Assembly: GCA_937870685.1 (NCBI GenBank)
Contig: CALMZX010000084.1
Span: 1 to 34,474 of the forward strand
Direction: 5' to 3'
Source of the DNA: an uncultured Alphaproteobacteria bacterium
GTDB taxonomy: Bacteria; Pseudomonadota; Alphaproteobacteria; Rhizobiales; Aestuariivirgaceae
Length of the DNA stretch: 34,474 nucleotides
In this document: piece by piece, positions 25,149 through 33,367 of the stretch
Position numbering within the stretch: the stretch's first letter is position 1
Layout: each line of letters opens with the position of its first letter
Position numbers and translations under genes: made by a program
The notes under the pieces: model-generated
Databases searched by the model: none
What the model saw: the letters and a program-made list of their open reading frames with translations, nothing else
What the model was told of the DNA's origin: nothing

Positions 25149-25731
25149 CTTCGTTGGCGGCAATGCTGTCGGTTGCGGTTCCCATCCTGGCGATGAAGAC
25201 CGGCTTGCTGGCGGCACAGGAGAAATTCGCGGCGAAATCGTCGACGAGTTTCTGTGCCGTTTCATTGGCTTTGGGATAGGCGCCTTCCACATAACCCATG
25301 TGGCAGGAGTCGCCTTCCTCAAGCTTGGTTACGACCAGCCATTCGCGTGTCTTGCTGGAATCCTCGGAGTCATAAGACACGGTCCAGCGGAGGATGGTCG
25401 CGACAGGCTTGCCGTTGTTCAGGCGCCACTCGGTGGTTTCACCGGCACTGTTGAAGCCGCCAAAGGTTTGCGTTCGCGCGCAGTGGTCCGACTCTTCCTT
25501 GCCGTATGAAATGTAGCTGCGGAGATCGCCTTCGACAAAGGTCACGACATAATCCGCAAAGCCCTTGCACTCGAAGTGGACGCCGTCGTTGGGTTCGCCT
25601 TCAACAGGCGCCGGTGTCAGGTCCATGCAGACCTGGGGGTTCCGGATGTCCAGCTTGGTGTAGGCGCTTTTCTGGTCCGCGAGAGCGGGTGTGGCGGCCA
25701 GAAATGCCACAAGCAGGGTGTAACGTCGCAT
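25135..25731 (-). CDS. Exported cysteine-rich protein, unknown function
   Basis: A 198-residue protein with a signal peptide (MRRYTLLVAFLAATPALA, cleavage after ALA at about 18). Six cysteines follow (in VCMDL, FECKG, DHCART, DSCHMG, FSCAAS and EGCRE), an even number suited to three disulfides in the periplasm. Mixed acidic and polar content, with EWRLNNGKPVATILRW suggestive of beta strands. I do not recognise the family. It is the last gene of the yggT-DUF167 cluster, four bases after the DUF167 gene, with AGAGGA 9 bases before ATG 25731. The open frame continues upstream to 25932 but this is inside the DUF167 gene. Confidence 0.75.
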   Translation of the reverse strand: MRRYTLLVAFLAATPALADQKSAYTKLDIRNPQVCMDLTPAPVEGEPNDGVHFECKGFADYVVTFVEGDLRSYISYGKEESDHCARTQTFGGFNSAGETTEWRLNNGKPVATILRWTVSYDSEDSSKTREWLVVTKLEEGDSCHMGYVEGAYPKANETAQKLVDDFAANFSCAASKPVFIARMGTATDSIAANEGCRE

Positions 25732-25735
25732 GCGC

Positions 25736-26050
25736 TCAATCCTCTCCGAGCCCCGTGAGCCAAATCTGGACCGCTTCGGCATGGGAGGCAAGACGGAAGA
25801 CCTTGTGGCGGTCGGTCTCGCCCGCCACCTGTTCCAGCGCGGATTTGGGAATATGGGCCACCTTGGCGATGAGGGCCACGATCGCCGCATTGGCCTTGCC
25901 CTTTTCCGGCACGCTGGTGACCTTGACGGCAAGCGCGGTGCTTCCGTCCACCTGGGGCACGATCCCCGTCACTTCATCGCGTGAGGCCTTGGGTGTGGCC
26001 TTGACGTGCAGGAACGTGCCCTTGGGCGTTTGCCGCAGCGGGAGGATCAC
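25736..26050 (-). CDS. DUF167 (YggU) family protein
   Basis: A 104-residue protein starting at GTG 26050 with a four-base overlap (GTGA) of the YggT stop. Seen: HVKATPKASRDEVTGI at residues 15-30 and KVTSVPEKGKANAAIVALIAK, the two conserved segments of DUF167. E. coli YggU is about 96 residues. The molecular role is unknown. In proteobacteria it is commonly encoded next to yggT, as here, and the overlap shows coupled translation. Confidence 0.92.
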   Translation of the reverse strand: MILPLRQTPKGTFLHVKATPKASRDEVTGIVPQVDGSTALAVKVTSVPEKGKANAAIVALIAKVAHIPKSALEQVAGETDRHKVFRLASHAEAVQIWLTGLGED

Positions 26051-26337
26051 GCGAACAGGCGGGGCACGTAGTAGACGATGAGGTACTGCAGGAACTGAAG
26101 GCCCAGGAGCGCAATGATCGGAGACAGGTCAAGCCCGCCGAGGTCCGGCATGAGACGGCGGATCGGGCCGAGCACGGGTTCCGTGAGCCGGTGGAGGGCG
26201 TAGTCGAACTGGCGCACATAGGGGTTCTGCCGGTTCATGATCCCGAAGGCGATCAGCCAACTCATCACCACCGTGGCAAGGATGACCCAGAAGTAGATGT
26301 CGAGGAGTGTGAGGACAAGCCAGATGAAGGGGTTCAT
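26047..26337 (-). CDS. YggT family membrane protein
   Basis: A 96-residue protein with two hydrophobic helices (about residues 4-30 and 70-92). Seen: NPYVRQFDYALHRLTEPVLGPIRRLMP, the core YggT loop between the helices, and SPIIALLGLQFLQ. YggT proteins have been tied to osmotic shock and ion balance and to cell-division-related septum or chloroplast CCB3-type functions; no specific job is set. First gene of a minus-strand cluster. ATG 26337 is the natural start; an AGGAAA lies 13 bases upstream. Confidence 0.93.
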   Translation of the reverse strand: MNPFIWLVLTLLDIYFWVILATVVMSWLIAFGIMNRQNPYVRQFDYALHRLTEPVLGPIRRLMPDLGGLDLSPIIALLGLQFLQYLIVYYVPRLFA

Positions 26338-26431
26338 GATGCACCATTTTTTCCTGATCCCGATGTAGGCGGCCCGCCGTTGCCGCGCAAGATGCCGCGT
26401 CTGGCACTGCTGCCGCCGCCTCGCCGCCGCC

Positions 26432-26460
26432 TTGACGGGGCAGGGAGCCGCTTCTAAAAG
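26432..26460 (+). promoter_or_regulatory. Candidate promoter of tRNA-Ala
   Basis: TTGACG (26432-26437), 17 bp, TAAAAG (26455-26460), with the mature tRNA 5' end 18 bases further. The -35 matches the consensus in five of six bases. By eye. Confidence 0.5.
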
Positions 26461-26478
26461 CCGATCACCTTCTTGGAA

Positions 26479-26554
26479 GGGGCGGTAGCTCAGTTGGGAG
26501 AGCGCGGCGTTCGCAATGCCGAGGTCAGGGGTTCGATCCCCCTTCGCTCCACCA
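26479..26554 (+). tRNA. tRNA-Ala (anticodon CGC)
   Basis: A 76-base cloverleaf with encoded CCA. Acceptor arm GGGGCGG/TCGCTCC including the G3-T70 wobble that identifies alanine tRNA, D-stem GCTC/GAGC, anticodon stem CGGCG/TGCCG with loop TTCGCAA (anticodon CGC, reads GCG), T-arm AGGGG-TTCGATC-CCCCT. All arms pair. No integrase or repeated 3' end sits downstream, so it is not a visible integration site. Confidence 0.95.
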
Positions 26555-26671
26555 GGGTACTCCCTTGCATCCCGTGGCGGTCAGCAAGCTGGGTGAAGCT
26601 GGCCCTGTATCGCGCGCTTCCGTCGGCCTATACAGCAGGCAACTGCCATTCCTTTGCTGAAGGTTGAGACC

Positions 26672-29122
26672 ATGGAAATTCCGTCGCGGGCCGAAGTCGT
26701 GATTGTGGGCGGAGGTGTTGCGGGATGTTCCGTGGCCTATCATCTCGCCAAGATCGGCATCAGCGATGTCGTGCTGTGTGAGCGCAAGCAGTTGACCTGC
26801 GGCACAACCTGGCATGCTGCAGGGCTGGTCACGCAATTGCGGGCCACGCAGCGGATGACGGAACTGGCAAAATACACCGGTGAACTCTTTGGCAGGCTCG
26901 AGGCGGAAACCGGACAGGCGACGGGCTTCAAGCGCAATGGATCGCTGCGCATCGCCACCCATGCGGCGCGTTACGAGGAACTGGCGCGCGGTGCTTCCAT
27001 GGCGCGCAGTTTCGGCCTGCCGGTCGAGCCGGTGACGCCCGGCGAGATCAAGGAACGCTGGTCGCCGGTCAATACCGAAGGCATCGTGGGCGGCTTCTGG
27101 TTCCCGCATGACGGACAGGTCAATCCGGCTGATGTGACCATGGCCTATGCCAAGGGTGCCCGCAACGGAGGTGCCCGCATCTTTGAAAACCTTGCCGTCA
27201 CAAAGATCCTGGTGGAGCGCGGCCGTGCCGTGGGTGTGATGACGGAGCAGGGCAAGATCGATGCCCGCACTGTCGTGATCTGCGGGGGCATGTGGTCGCG
27301 CGATCTCGCAGCCGAAGCAGGCGTGACCATTCCCCTGCATGCGGCGGAACATTTCTATGTCGTCACGGAAGCGATCCCGGACCTGCCGCGCAATTTGCCC
27401 GTGATGTTTCTTGGCGATGAATGGACGTACTACAAGGAGGACGCAGGCAAGCTGCTGGTGGGATTCTTTGAGCCTGTGGCCAAGCCCTGGGGACAGGGCG
27501 GCATTTCTAAGGACTTCTGCTTCGATTCGCTGCCGGAAGACATCGACCACATTTCGCCCCATCTTGCCGCTGCCACACACCGTGTGCCGCTGCTGGCGCA
27601 GGCGGGCATGCAGCTTTTCTTCAATGGCCCCGAGAGCTTCACGGCGGACGGGCGATATCTCATGGGCGAAACGCCGGAAGTGGCCGGGCTCTATTGTGCC
27701 ACCGGCTTCAATTCGCTCGGCATCCTGTCCTCGGGCGGTGTCGGCAAGTCGCTGGCGGCGTGGATCCGCGACGGGCGGCCGCCGGTTGAATTGATCGACG
27801 TCGATGTCCGCCGCACGCAGAGCTTCCAGCGCAATCGCAAATACCTGGAAGACCGTGTTGCGGAAACGCTGGGCCTGAATTTCGACATGCATTGGCCCAG
27901 CCGCCAGTTCACCTCGGCCCGGGGCATCAGGCGGTCTCCGCTGCATGACAAGCTGCTTGCGGCAGGGGCGTTCATGACCGAACTCGCCGGCTGGGAGCGG
28001 CCGGGATTCTTCGGAACAGCCCAAGACGTGGCCAACATCGCGTATTCCTACGGTCGTCCGAGCTGGTTTGCCAATGTGGGCCGGGAATGCCGCAACACGG
28101 CGGAGAATGTGACGCTCTTCGACCAGACGTGCTTCGTGAAGTACCGGGTTGACGGACCGGATGCGCTTGGCGTGATGAATCGGATTTGTGCCGCGCAATG
28201 CGATGTGCCAGTTGGCCGCGTGGTTTACGGGCAATGGCTCAACGAGGCAGGTGGCATTGAAGCTGATGTCACCGTCACGCGGCTGGCGCAGGATTCCTTC
28301 ATGGTCGTGACGATTGCGGCCTCGCAGCGGCGCGACATGTCCTGGTTCCGGCGGCATGTGCCGGATGGCGCGCGCGTCCACATTGCGGATGTCACCTCCG
28401 GCCTCGCCATGCTCTCGCTGATGGGGCCGAAATCCCGCGCCTTGCTGTCGAGGATTTCACCGGACGACCTCGGCCACGAGGCATTCCCGTTTGGCACCAG
28501 CCGCGAGATCGATCTCGGTTACGCCCGCGTGCGGGCCAGTCGCCTCACCTTCGTCGGCGAGCTGGGCTTCGAACTGTATGTCGAATCCGAGTTTGCCGCG
28601 CATGTCCATGAACAGATAGTGGAAGCAGGCCGTGACTTCGGTCTGACGCACGCCGGTTTCTTTGCTCTCAATTCACTGCGCATGGAGAAGGGCTACCGGC
28701 ATTGGGGACACGACATCGGCGAGGAAGACACCCCCTACAATGGCGGTGTCGGCTTCGCCGTGGCACTCGACAAGCCTCACGGCTTCATCGGCCGTGAAGC
28801 CCTTCTGAAACAGAAGGCAGAAGGCCCGCTGAAGCGTCGCCTCGTTCAGGTCAAGCTCACTGGTGGCAGCGAAATGCCAATGCTTTATCACAACGAGCCG
28901 GTCTACCGGAACGGCGGGCACGCGGGACTCATTACGTCCGGCGCCTATGGTCACCGCCTCGGCGCGTCGCTTGGTCTTGCCTACGTCAACAATCCCGCAG
29001 GAGTGACGAAGGAGTGGATATCAGAAGGTGAATGGGAAGTGGAGATTGCCCTGAAGCGCTACAAGATCGCACTGCAGTTCGAGCCCTGGTACGATCCCAA
29101 GGGGACGCGCATCAAATCATAG
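26672..29122 (+). CDS. FAD-dependent oxidoreductase with GcvT-like C-terminus (dimethylglycine/sarcosine dehydrogenase family)
   Basis: An 816-residue, two-part enzyme. Residues 1-about 380: DAO-type FAD domain with GGGVAG at 13-18 and GTTWHAAGL, where His48 is in the place of the histidine that binds FAD covalently in mammalian dimethylglycine dehydrogenase. From about 430 to the end: folate-binding GcvT fold (DQTCFVKYRVDG, SLMGPKSRALLSRIS, GELGFELYVES, and GCV_T C-terminal GFIGREALL). Such enzymes demethylate N-methyl amino acids and pass the one-carbon unit to tetrahydrofolate. Substrate could be dimethylglycine, sarcosine or another N-methyl amine. ATG 26672 has GAAGG 8 bases upstream; TTG 26654 is rejected. 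Single-gene unit, convergent with the XRE-cupin regulator. Confidence 0.93.
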   Translation: MEIPSRAEVVIVGGGVAGCSVAYHLAKIGISDVVLCERKQLTCGTTWHAAGLVTQLRATQRMTELAKYTGELFGRLEAETGQATGFKRNGSLRIATHAARYEELARGASMARSFGLPVEPVTPGEIKERWSPVNTEGIVGGFWFPHDGQVNPADVTMAYAKGARNGGARIFENLAVTKILVERGRAVGVMTEQGKIDARTVVICGGMWSRDLAAEAGVTIPLHAAEHFYVVTEAIPDLPRNLPVMFLGDEWTYYKEDAGKLLVGFFEPVAKPWGQGGISKDFCFDSLPEDIDHISPHLAAATHRVPLLAQAGMQLFFNGPESFTADGRYLMGETPEVAGLYCATGFNSLGILSSGGVGKSLAAWIRDGRPPVELIDVDVRRTQSFQRNRKYLEDRVAETLGLNFDMHWPSRQFTSARGIRRSPLHDKLLAAGAFMTELAGWERPGFFGTAQDVANIAYSYGRPSWFANVGRECRNTAENVTLFDQTCFVKYRVDGPDALGVMNRICAAQCDVPVGRVVYGQWLNEAGGIEADVTVTRLAQDSFMVVTIAASQRRDMSWFRRHVPDGARVHIADVTSGLAMLSLMGPKSRALLSRISPDDLGHEAFPFGTSREIDLGYARVRASRLTFVGELGFELYVESEFAAHVHEQIVEAGRDFGLTHAGFFALNSLRMEKGYRHWGHDIGEEDTPYNGGVGFAVALDKPHGFIGREALLKQKAEGPLKRRLVQVKLTGGSEMPMLYHNEPVYRNGGHAGLITSGAYGHRLGASLGLAYVNNPAGVTKEWISEGEWEVEIALKRYKIALQFEPWYDPKGTRIKS

Positions 29123-29229
29123 CGGCGAAATCACAGCATGGGGCGGCGGCCATCACGGGGTATTGCCGCGTGTGCCGAAGATGACACTCTTTTGCCAGCC
29201 GCCTGTCCTTTCGCAGAACCGCCCAATCG

Positions 29230-29892
29230 TCAGATCATCGCAGGGGTGCAGGCGCACACCACGACGGCAACTGTCTTGCCGATGTTGGTGAGACGATAGG
29301 GCTGCCGTCCGATCAGCTGGTATCCGCCGCCTGCGGAGAGCACATTCTTCTTGCCGTCCACTTCCACCTCCACGACACCGCTCACCACGACGGCTGCCGT
29401 CTCGCCATCGTGCGAAAGCGGATCGACGCCCGTGCCGGCGCCTGGCTTGTAGCGCTCGATGAAGACTTGAAGTTTCTTGTCACGCCGTTCGCTGCCCAGC
29501 ACACGGAGATCGGCGGCACCACGCGTGACGACCGCAAGATCCCCGGCCTGGTAGAACAGAGCGTTCTGCTGTGAGACGGGAAGGGCAAAGAAATCAGCAA
29601 TCGTGATCGGAATGGCCGAAAGGAGCCGGTGCAATGATGCCAGCGAAGGCGCATGGGCCTCCTGTTCGATGAGCGAGACTGTGGCATTTGTCACGCCCGC
29701 CTTCCTGGCGAGTTGTCGCTGCGTCATGCCGGCGCTCTCGCGCACGGCACGCAGGCGCGCCCCTACCGCGAGGTTGCTCGCCTGATCCCGCGACGGTGAT
29801 TTCGGCTTCCTTGCCTTGGGCCTTTTCGCAGGCTTGCCGCGCGTCCGCGTGGCCGGTGTCTTCCCCGTCAATCTCCTGCCTCCCCGATCCAT
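29230..29892 (-). CDS. XRE-family HTH plus cupin regulator (PuuR-like)
   Basis: A 220-residue DNA-binding protein. Residues 1-36 are a basic Arg/Lys/Pro-rich tail; 41-97 the HTH_3 domain (GARLRAVRESAGMTQRQLARKAGVT, TVSLIEQEAHAPSLASLHRL); about 140-215 a C-terminal cupin (SHDGETAAVVVSGVVEVEV, GGGYQL, PYRLTNIG) for ligand sensing. PuuR, the putrescine-utilisation repressor, has this build. The gene is divergent from the aldehyde dehydrogenase operon, 139 bp apart, and the perfect inverted repeat at 29991-30010 between them is the probable target. Regulators of this type usually repress their neighbours and release on binding amine or acid. The inducer is unknown. Confidence 0.9.
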   Translation of the reverse strand: MDRGGRRLTGKTPATRTRGKPAKRPKARKPKSPSRDQASNLAVGARLRAVRESAGMTQRQLARKAGVTNATVSLIEQEAHAPSLASLHRLLSAIPITIADFFALPVSQQNALFYQAGDLAVVTRGAADLRVLGSERRDKKLQVFIERYKPGAGTGVDPLSHDGETAAVVVSGVVEVEVDGKKNVLSAGGGYQLIGRQPYRLTNIGKTVAVVVCACTPAMI

Positions 29893-29990
29893 GATTCACA
29901 AAGCCTTGCGTTCATTACGGTATCGCGGCGCAACGTCAACCACGGCCGGACCATTGATTGCACCCTTGTCGTGTTAAATCTATTGTGTCA

Positions 29991-30010
29991 TGTTCAAAAT
30001 AATTTGAACA
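29991..30010. promoter_or_regulatory. Perfect inverted repeat, probable operator of the XRE-cupin regulator
   Basis: TGTTCAAA, 4 bp (ATAA), TTTGAACA: perfect 8+8 arms. It lies 22 bp before the aldehyde dehydrogenase start and 98 bp before the regulator start. Its right part (AAAATA...TGAACA) agrees with the E. coli PuuR site consensus as I recall it in 12 of 15 positions, which links it to this PuuR-like protein. No other copy was noticed in the window. Confidence 0.75.
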
Positions 30011-30031
30011 CCTGAGAACCGTAGGAATGCC

Positions 30032-31537
30032 ATGGCCGCGCTGACAGAATTCAAGCGTCTTTCCGGAAAACTGTTCATGGATGGTGCCTTGCGCGCCAGC
30101 AGCGCAACAACAATGTTCGACATCATTGAACCAGCGACGGAAGACGTGATCGGCCATGTTGCCGACGCCACGGATGCCGAGGTTGATGAGGCCATCGGGA
30201 TTGCGGGGCGTGCCCGCAAGACCTGGAACGCCATTGATGCCCGCAGCCGCGCTGTCACGCTGCACGACATCGCCGCAGTCATCCGGCGCGACAAGGCGCT
30301 CTATGCGGAATATCTCACCCGCGAGGAGGGCAAGCCCTTCAAGGAAGCGGTGGACGAGGTGTCGTGGTGCGCCACGGCCATCGACTACTATGCGGAGCTG
30401 GCCCGCCACGAACAGGGCCGCATTGCGGGCAGCACGGTGCCTGGCCAGTTCCATTTCTCCGTCAAAGAGCCGTTGGGCACGATCGTCATCATCCTGCCTT
30501 TCAACTATCCACTGGTGCTGCTGTGCTGGGAAGCCGCAGCCGCACTTGCCGCGGGTAATGCCGTGATCGTGAAGCCGCATGAGCAGACCAGCGTCACAAC
30601 ACTGAAGTTCATGGAGCTTTTCGCCGGGCTTCCCGCGGGGCTTCTGCAGGTCGTCACGGGTGGTGCCCGTGTCGGTCAGCGCCTGATCGCCAGCACCGAC
30701 ACGCATGGCGTGGCCTATACCGGCTCCGTATCCGTGGGGCAGGCCGTGGCCCGCACCTGTGCGGAAAGCTTCAAGCCCTGTCTGATCGAAGCCTCGGGCA
30801 ATGACCCGTTCATCGTCATGCCCTCGGCGCCGATGGAGCAGGCGGTTCGTGGTGCCGCTTTCGCCGCCTACCTCAACTGCGGCCAGGTGTGCACCTCGGC
30901 GGAACGTTTCTACGTGCACCAGGACATCTATGACGAGTTCTCGCGCCGCCTCGCGGAAGAGGCAAAGAAACTCCGAATCGGCAACGGCCTTGATCTGGTT
31001 GACATGGGGCCGATGGCAACGCGCAAGCAGCGTGACCGCTTCGAAGGCATGATGGCGAAGGCGCGGCAGCAAGGTGCGAAAGTGGCCGCCGGCGGTGGCA
31101 GGCCCGCAGGCCTCAACCGCGGCTGGTTTGTGGAACCCACCGTGCTGACCGATGTGACGCCGGACATGGATATCCTCAACGACGAGCCCTTCGGACCGGT
31201 GGCGCCGCTTTGCCGCGTAAGGAATTTCGACGAGGCGATCGAACTCGCCAACCGCTCCCGTTTCGGCCTTGGGGGCAACATCTATACCCTCGACAGCAAC
31301 GAGATATTCCGGTCGGTGCGCGAGATCCAGTCCGGAATCCTGTGGATCAACGCACCGCTCCTCGACAATGACGCGCTGCCCTTTGGCGGCCGAAAGCTTT
31401 CGGGCACGGGACGGCAGCTCGGGCCGGAAGGCTTGGCACAGTTCCAGAACACCAAGTTCGTGATGATTGATCCCAAGGCGGAGAACCAGGACTTCTGGTG
31501 GTTCCCTTATGCCAAGGAGGAAAGCTTCAAGGGCTGA
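30032..31537 (+). CDS. Aldehyde dehydrogenase family protein
   Basis: A 501-residue NAD(P)-dependent aldehyde dehydrogenase. Seen: catalytic Asn158 in LPFNYPL, Glu253 in EASGNDPF (the motif is normally ELGG, so the second and third positions are changed), and nucleophile Cys287 in GQVCTSAER; the Glu-to-Cys spacing of 34 is as in human ALDH2. PFGGRKLSG appears near the end. It oxidises an aldehyde to its acid in the cytosol; with a PuuR-like regulator the aldehyde may come from an amine, but the NCS1 permease downstream allows other substrates. AGGA lies before ATG 30032. It heads an operon with the 52-residue membrane protein and the NCS1 permease, under the inverted repeat. Confidence 0.93.
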   Translation: MAALTEFKRLSGKLFMDGALRASSATTMFDIIEPATEDVIGHVADATDAEVDEAIGIAGRARKTWNAIDARSRAVTLHDIAAVIRRDKALYAEYLTREEGKPFKEAVDEVSWCATAIDYYAELARHEQGRIAGSTVPGQFHFSVKEPLGTIVIILPFNYPLVLLCWEAAAALAAGNAVIVKPHEQTSVTTLKFMELFAGLPAGLLQVVTGGARVGQRLIASTDTHGVAYTGSVSVGQAVARTCAESFKPCLIEASGNDPFIVMPSAPMEQAVRGAAFAAYLNCGQVCTSAERFYVHQDIYDEFSRRLAEEAKKLRIGNGLDLVDMGPMATRKQRDRFEGMMAKARQQGAKVAAGGGRPAGLNRGWFVEPTVLTDVTPDMDILNDEPFGPVAPLCRVRNFDEAIELANRSRFGLGGNIYTLDSNEIFRSVREIQSGILWINAPLLDNDALPFGGRKLSGTGRQLGPEGLAQFQNTKFVMIDPKAENQDFWWFPYAKEESFKG

Positions 31538-31598
31538 ATGCACGAGATACAAGCAACAACCGGCCGCAAGAGCCGGACAACCCGTGTGGAGGAAAAGA

Positions 31599-31757
31599 AT
31601 GACTGAGAAACTCAATGCCGAACTCGAGAGACGGCTCAAGATCCTCGAGAACCCTGCGGAGCAGGGTGAAGACTACGATGCCGCAAGCTGGACCTGGCTT
31701 GTCATCCTGGGTGTCATATTGCCCGCAATCGCACTTGTTTGGGGGTGGCAACTGTGA
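31599..31757 (+). CDS. 52-residue single-helix membrane protein coupled to NCS1 permease
   Basis: A short gene with a very good ribosome site (GGAGG, 7 bases before ATG 31599) and a TGA that overlaps the permease start (GTGA). Residues 1-30 are polar and helix-prone (EKLNAELERRLKILENPAEQ), 31-50 a single hydrophobic helix (WTWLVILGVILPAIALVWGW), then two residues. N-terminus cytosolic or outside is not fixed. The operon position suggests an auxiliary subunit or stabiliser of the NCS1 permease. I know no named family for it. Alternative: a regulatory leader peptide, less likely given its membrane helix. Longer in-frame starts back to 31467 lie inside the dehydrogenase gene. Confidence 0.75.
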   Translation: MTEKLNAELERRLKILENPAEQGEDYDAASWTWLVILGVILPAIALVWGWQL

Positions 31758-33166
31758 GCAGCACATCGCAACATCATCATCTTGAAGACCTGCTTGAGGC
31801 CGACAAGAACGCCTGGCCGCTGCTGAAAAGCGAGCGCACCTGGGGCAGCTGGAAGCTCGGAATCACGCTGGCCACCGCTGCGGCGGCCACATGGTGCTAC
31901 ATCATCGGCGAGTATGTGGGGTACTACCTCAACTTCGACAAGGGCTTTGCCGCGCTCTTCGCGGGCAGCATGATCGGCATGCTGATCGTGGCGCTGGCGG
32001 CAGGCCCCATCTGCCTGCGCTTCGGAGTGGACTCGATTGCTTCGACCAAGCCGACATTCGGCTCCCGGGGCTGGGTCATTCCGGCGGCAATGCAGCAGAT
32101 TTCGATCATCGGATGGAATTCGCTGCTGCTCATCTTTTTCGCCAAATCGACCACGCAGCTGTTGATCGCGCTCGGCATTATTGCCGAAGGCGGCGGCAAG
32201 CTGCTGCTTCCGGCAACAATCCTTCTGGCCTGTTCCCTCGTGTTCATCATCCTGCTCCGCGGATCAAGCGGCGTGGACCGCATCTCGAAAATCCTCGTCG
32301 CCCATGTCTTCGTCGGATTCTGGATGCTCTACATCATCATCAGCCAACGCTGGGGTGACCTGACGGCGGCAACACCTGCCTATGCCTCGGCGAGTCCGCT
32401 GTGGAACTACACCACGGGTGTTGAAATCGGCATCGTGTCGTTGCTGTCCTGGTGGCCCTATCTGGGCGCCATGATCCGCATGGCACCGAACGGACGCACG
32501 GCTGCCGTGCCCATCATGGTGGGCATGGGCGCGCCAGTCCCGCTGCTGTGCCTGATTGGCATTGCCGGCATTCTGGTGCTGCAGGTTTCCGATCCCGCGG
32601 AGTGGCTTCGCACCATTGGCGGCCCGACCTACGGCATCATCGCACTTCTCTTCGTGGCGGCGGCAAATCTGGGCACGGCGGTGGCTGGCGTTTACGCCTC
32701 GGCCATCGGCCTGCGTCATTTTCCGGCCTTTGAGCGGATGAGCTGGACGACGCTGCTGATGCTGGCCATTGGTCCGGTGGTGCTGGTCGGTCTCGTGATT
32801 CCGGAGCTGTTCTTCGCCAACTTCGGCACATTCCTGGCCTTCATCGGGCTTGCCTTTGCGCCACTGTGCGGAATCCAGATCACCGACTACTATTTCCTGC
32901 GCAAGCGCAACATCAGCATCCGCTGGATTTTCTCGAACGGTGATCACTCCGGCTACTGGTTCACAGGCGGATTCAACATTGCTGCGGTTGCGGCAATGGT
33001 CGCGGGTTGCGGCACTTACCGTTACCTGTTGAATCCAGTCACATATGAGAGCCACTCCCCCTATGAGTATGTCACCGCCTCGCTTCCCGCGGCAGTGGTG
33101 GCGGGCATCATCTATGCGCTGGTCACCGTGTTCTTCAACAAACCGGCGAAGAAGGGCGGCTACTAG
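31754..33166 (+). CDS. NCS1-family permease (purine/cytosine/allantoin/hydantoin class)
   Basis: A 470-residue membrane protein with about twelve hydrophobic helices. Seen: WGSWKLGITLATAAAATWC at the first helix, TKPTFGSRGWVIPAAMQQISIIGWNS in the third helix region where NCS1 proteins bind substrate (GWN), and ITDYYFLRKRNISI near the tenth, an NCS1 signature. It would import a nucleobase, hydantoin, allantoin or related N-heterocycle with a cation. GTG 31754 overlaps the upstream stop by four bases; a longer start at 31739 is not needed. Convergent with hutU, 201 bp apart. Induction is likely by the XRE-cupin regulator. Substrate is not determined. Confidence 0.9.
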   Translation: MSSTSQHHHLEDLLEADKNAWPLLKSERTWGSWKLGITLATAAAATWCYIIGEYVGYYLNFDKGFAALFAGSMIGMLIVALAAGPICLRFGVDSIASTKPTFGSRGWVIPAAMQQISIIGWNSLLLIFFAKSTTQLLIALGIIAEGGGKLLLPATILLACSLVFIILLRGSSGVDRISKILVAHVFVGFWMLYIIISQRWGDLTAATPAYASASPLWNYTTGVEIGIVSLLSWWPYLGAMIRMAPNGRTAAVPIMVGMGAPVPLLCLIGIAGILVLQVSDPAEWLRTIGGPTYGIIALLFVAAANLGTAVAGVYASAIGLRHFPAFERMSWTTLLMLAIGPVVLVGLVIPELFFANFGTFLAFIGLAFAPLCGIQITDYYFLRKRNISIRWIFSNGDHSGYWFTGGFNIAAVAAMVAGCGTYRYLLNPVTYESHSPYEYVTASLPAAVVAGIIYALVTVFFNKPAKKGGY

Positions 33167-33225
33167 GACAAGGTGCCAGCAAGAGGCGGCCGCGTGCGTA
33201 GCGGAAGTTGTTTCGAGGCAAGACG

Positions 33226-33269
33226 TTGGAGCGGTGCGGGCGCAGGTATGTGAACCGCGGCCGCTCCAA
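33226..33269. terminator. Hairpin between NCS1 permease and hutU
   Basis: TTGGAGCGG pairs with CCGCTCCAA over 9 bp with a 26-base interior in which GCGG/CCGC can pair further. It lies midway in the convergent gap 33167-33367, 59 bp after the permease stop; no T-run follows on the plus strand. Terminator role is plausible. The remainder of this 201 bp gap shows nothing else. Confidence 0.4.
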
Positions 33270-33367
33270 TTGCCTGCCTGGACAGCTTGCCCGGGGAACC
33301 GACCCATTCCGGCGCAAGCTGATCGCGTGCCGGGGCGGCGGCGAAGGCCGGCTTTCAGTCCTGTCGC

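Noticed and set aside
26479..26554. tRNA-Ala as an integration (att) site
   Set aside because: No integrase, no direct repeat of the 3' end and no mobile genes follow.
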